Source of the DNA: Gordonia sp. SID5947
GTDB taxonomy: Bacteria > Actinomycetota > Actinomycetes > Mycobacteriales > Mycobacteriaceae
Length of the DNA: 64,000 nt
Assembly (NCBI RefSeq): GCF_009862785.1
Contig: NZ_WWHU01000001.1
Span: 1,550,001 to 1,614,000 of the forward strand
Direction: 5' to 3'
Below, piece by piece: positions 61,667 to 64,000 of this stretch. The notes under the pieces are model-generated. The model made no database searches. It was not told the DNA's origin and was given only the letters and a program-made list of their open reading frames with translations. Numbering within the stretch: the stretch's first letter is position 1; each line of letters begins with the position of its first letter. The position numbers and the translations under genes are program-made.

Positions 61667-62304
61667 CCACCGTCTCGGTGGTGCTCGGATCCGCGTCGCC
61701 TGCCCGGCTGCGGGTGCTGCGGGCCGCCGGGCTGGACCCGCGGGTGATCGTCTCCGACGTCGACGAGGACGCAGTACTCGACGCCCTGCCCGATGCGCCA
61801 CCCGAGCAGGTGGTGGTACGCCTCGCGGGCGCCAAGTCGGACGCCGTGGTCGCCGCGATACTCGCGGGCGACGACCACGCGGGCGATACGGTGGTGCTGA
61901 CCTGTGACTCCATGCTGCTGTTCGACGGTGCGCTCAGCGGGAAGCCGCACACCGTGGACGTGGCGCGCGACCGGTGGCGGCGGATGCGGGGGCGGTCCGC
62001 GGAACTGTTGACCGGACACTGGGTCTCGCGCATCGAGGGGTCCCGCGTCGTCGGTACGGCGAACGCATCAGCGGCCACCACGATCCACTTCGCCGACATC
62101 GACGACGCGACCATCGACGCCTACGCGGCGACCGGTGAGCCGCTCGCGGTCGCGGGCGCGTTCACCCTCGACGGCCTCGGCGGCTGGTTCGTGGAGGCCA
62201 TCGACGGCGATCCCTCATCGGTGATCGGGATCGGACTGCCGACGGTTCGTCGGCTCCTCGCCGACGTGGGAGTCGACGTGACGACGTTGTGGCATCTCCC
62301 CTGA
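61663..62304 (+). CDS. maf: Maf family nucleotide pyrophosphatase
   Basis: 213 aa. The family start VVLGSASPARLRVLRAAGLD is followed by LAGAKSDAVVAAI, VLTCDSMLLFDGALSGKPH and YAATGEPLAVAGAFTLDGLG. Maf proteins hydrolyse modified or canonical dTTP/UTP to monophosphates. GTG start overlaps the accE5 stop. Same position as Rv3282 in M. tuberculosis. Confidence 0.92.
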   Translation: MTTVSVVLGSASPARLRVLRAAGLDPRVIVSDVDEDAVLDALPDAPPEQVVVRLAGAKSDAVVAAILAGDDHAGDTVVLTCDSMLLFDGALSGKPHTVDVARDRWRRMRGRSAELLTGHWVSRIEGSRVVGTANASAATTIHFADIDDATIDAYAATGEPLAVAGAFTLDGLGGWFVEAIDGDPSSVIGIGLPTVRRLLADVGVDVTTLWHLP

Positions 62305-62331
62305 CCCGGTCGGCCACGAGAGGATGCGCCC

Positions 62332-63654
62332 GTGAAGCTCTGCGGTGACGATGCCGTCGAGATCGAGCCGGGCACGGTCATCCGCTGGGGACTGTCCGCG
62401 ACCGCCGAAGCCCGACCGGTGTCGGTCCCGGCGTCGGAGAACGAGAAGTTCCACCTCGACGCGGCGCGGCGTGACGGCTCCGCCGGATGGCTCGCGCTGA
62501 CGGTCGAGTTCGCCGAGGCGCTGAACGTCGACGACATCACCCGCGGCCTCCGGAGGCTGGTGGACCGCCACGAGGTCCTGCGGTGTCACTTCGTCTCCTC
62601 CGACGGCGGGCACATCCGCCACCTGCTACCGGTGGGTGGCCTCACGGTGCAGCCGGTGGCCACCGAGCCCCCGCTCGCCGACGGTCTGGTGGACGACATC
62701 GCAACGGTGTGTTCGCCGTTCGGACCGCTACGGCATTATCTCGCAGCGGTCCGCCGGCCGTCGTCGACGACCGTGATCCTCGCCTTCGACCACTGCTACG
62801 TCGACGCCTACTCACTCGCCGTCATCGCAGCAGACCTCGTCGACGACCTCTCGGACACGACGGTCACGCAGCCGGCGAGCTTTCTGGACATCCGGGCGGT
62901 CGAGGAGGCCGCAACGCCTGTGGGCCCCGGAGACCGGCGTCTGCGGCGGTGGGGCGAATTCCTCGCCGCGAACCACTGGACCGTCCCCGAGTTCCCCCTC
63001 GATCTCGGCCTCGCTCCCGGCGACACCGCCCCGGTGCGCACGGAGGTTCGCGCGCTCATGTGCGCCACGACGGCCCGCCGCTTCGAGCGGACCGTGCACA
63101 CGCTCGACGCGCGAACGTACCCGGCGTTGCTCACGGCGGTGGCCGAAGCGGTCCACACCGTCGGCGGGCCGTCCGAGCTGCCCACCATCATTCCGGTCCA
63201 CACCCGCCACCGCGCCACCGACCGCACAGCCGTCGGCTGGCTGGTCGGCAACGCCCCCATCCTTCTCAGCGGGTCAGGTCAGCGCGCAACCACCTTGCGC
63301 GCGAACACAACACGGCTCGGCGATGCACTTCCGCTCGCCCGGATCGGCCTCACGCCCGTGTACCGGGCCTACGGCGACCTGATCCGAGCCGTGCGGCACG
63401 ACGTCTTCATGGTGTCCTACGTCGACTATCGCAAGCTCGGTCTGCCGGCGTCGGTGACCACTCGGCAGATCTCGAGTCCACGCCGCGCCGACACCGCACA
63501 GTTCTGGTTCTGGCGTGACGCGGACGGTGTCCATCTGCGGGCCAGGTATCCGGACACCGCGCTCGCGCGGGCGACGATGGCCGGCGTGCTCGAAGCGGTC
63601 GACGACCGCCTCCGCGTCGTCTCGTCCGGCGTGCTGTGCCGTCAGGTGGGGTGA
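62332..63654 (+). CDS. Condensation-domain (PapA/WES-like) acyltransferase-type protein
   Basis: 440 aa. The condensation fold pattern is visible: LTVEFAEALNVDDITRGLRRLVDRHEVLRCHF, then the active site region ILAFDHCYVDAYSLAVIAADLVDDL and a second-half VGWLVGNAPILL. The canonical HHxxxDG is altered to D-H-C-Y-V-D-A: the second His and the Asp are kept, the first His is Asp and the Gly is Ala. No carrier protein or adenylation gene is adjacent. Proteins of this type esterify lipids or polyketides in Mycobacteriales; the substrate is unknown. GTG 62332 has GAGAGG 8 nt upstream. Confidence 0.82.
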   Translation: MKLCGDDAVEIEPGTVIRWGLSATAEARPVSVPASENEKFHLDAARRDGSAGWLALTVEFAEALNVDDITRGLRRLVDRHEVLRCHFVSSDGGHIRHLLPVGGLTVQPVATEPPLADGLVDDIATVCSPFGPLRHYLAAVRRPSSTTVILAFDHCYVDAYSLAVIAADLVDDLSDTTVTQPASFLDIRAVEEAATPVGPGDRRLRRWGEFLAANHWTVPEFPLDLGLAPGDTAPVRTEVRALMCATTARRFERTVHTLDARTYPALLTAVAEAVHTVGGPSELPTIIPVHTRHRATDRTAVGWLVGNAPILLSGSGQRATTLRANTTRLGDALPLARIGLTPVYRAYGDLIRAVRHDVFMVSYVDYRKLGLPASVTTRQISSPRRADTAQFWFWRDADGVHLRARYPDTALARATMAGVLEAVDDRLRVVSSGVLCRQVG

Positions 63655-63662
63655 ACCGGGCA

Positions 63663-63679
63663 CGCTCGATGAACGAGCG
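63663..63679 (+). terminator. Weak hairpin after the condensation-domain gene
   Basis: CGCTCG pairs with CGAGCG over a 5-nt loop, 9 nt after the stop; only 6 bp and no U-tract. Confidence 0.3.
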
Positions 63680-63824
63680 AGCCCAGGCCTCGTCCACGCC
63701 GCGGCACGCGGCCGACCATGCGACTTGAACTGTGGGTAGGCTCATGTGCGAGACACGTACGTCGGTGGGTCCGCCACAGTCCAGCCCGTCGCGGACCGAC
63801 GACACATCACGAAGGGGACCGCAG

Positions 63825-64000
63825 TTGAGCGTTGAGACCGATCCGAATCCGGCGTTCGCCGACTACGCCCACCCGGAGCGCCTCGTCACGACGCAGTGGC
63901 TCTCGGCACATCTCGGTGCCAAGGGACTCAAGATCATCGAGTCCGACGAAGACGTCCTGCTTTTCGACATCGGCCACATCCCGACTGCCCAGAAGGTCGA
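63825..64000 (+). CDS. sseA: Thiosulfate/3-mercaptopyruvate sulfurtransferase SseA, N-terminal part
   Basis: 58 codons inside the window; the rest is beyond base 64000. The N-terminus [20 protein letters not shown], then [19 protein letters not shown], matches rhodanese-family SseA of mycobacteria, which transfers sulfane sulfur. The TTG at 63825 is used: AAGGGG lies 7 nt upstream, and homologues begin close to this point. TAGGCT in the 170-bp upstream gap (about 63736) is a possible -10. It follows maf in M. tuberculosis order. Confidence 0.9.
   Translation, partial: MSVETDPNPAFADYAHPERLVTTQWLSAHLGAKGLKIIESDEDVLLFDIGHIPTAQKV

Overview
The window is one contiguous piece of a high-GC actinobacterial chromosome. 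Gene content and order point to the Mycobacteriales, most likely Gordonia or a close relative: a multifunctional Kgd (E2-like plus E1 domains), an LpqY-SugABC trehalose importer, the sigE-rseA-htrA-tatB stress block, the manB-wbbL-rmlD cell-wall block and an AccD5/AccE5/Maf/BirA acyl-CoA carboxylase locus. There is no rRNA, no CRISPR array and no recognisable transposase. About 60 protein genes and one tRNA (tRNA-Arg, CCG) fill nearly all of the sequence; no gene-free gap exceeds 300 bases.

Layout. 1-8.3 kb: the 5' part of argS, a DUF3105/DUF305 membrane pair, two small unknown genes, tRNA-Arg and the sbcD-sbcC nuclease operon. 8.3-16.3 kb: a padR-MFS efflux operon with a perfect palindromic operator, a xi-class glutathionyl transferase-like gene, and a fused two-half ABC exporter. 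16.4-20.3 kb: kgd with a strong terminator. 20.36-21.42 kb: a DUF559-type endonuclease-like gene bracketed by inverted copies of a 21-bp tandem repeat, the most unusual structure here. 21.4-24.6 kb: a TetR regulator divergent from a Baeyer-Villiger-type monooxygenase and a short-chain dehydrogenase. 24.6-30 kb: betaine-type binding lipoprotein, MarC, CorA, a SUFU-domain protein, a metallophosphoesterase, a ParB-like protein and a deaminase. 30-34.7 kb: lpqY-sugA-sugB-sugC. 34.8-44.6 kb: a stress membrane protein, an MgtE-N/CBS protein, a DUF1003 protein, a secreted transglycosylase, mrp, tatB, htrA, rseA, sigE and an O-methyltransferase. 44.6-50.6 kb: manB, wbbL, rmlD, an LCP ligase and a TIGR03089-type protein, which serve dTDP-rhamnose/arabinogalactan linkage and its attachment to peptidoglycan. 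50.7-58.9 kb: DUF218, Ddn-like, dienelactone hydrolase-like, purE-purK, GtrA and a two-component system with a PH-domain membrane protein. 58.9-64 kb: birA, accD5-accE5-maf, a condensation-domain protein and the 5' end of sseA.

The genes up to about 44.57 kb correspond to the M. tuberculosis Rv1220c-Rv1292 neighbourhood and those after it to Rv3264c-Rv3283, so a junction between two ancestral blocks lies between the O-methyltransferase and manB.

Expression signals follow an actinobacterial style. Many cistrons overlap as ATGA or GTGA. At least nineteen genes have a TANNNT -10 hexamer ending only 6-8 nt before the start codon, which predicts leaderless mRNAs; this also settled several start codons. 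All functions are read from the sequence and from remembered family features; no database search was run.
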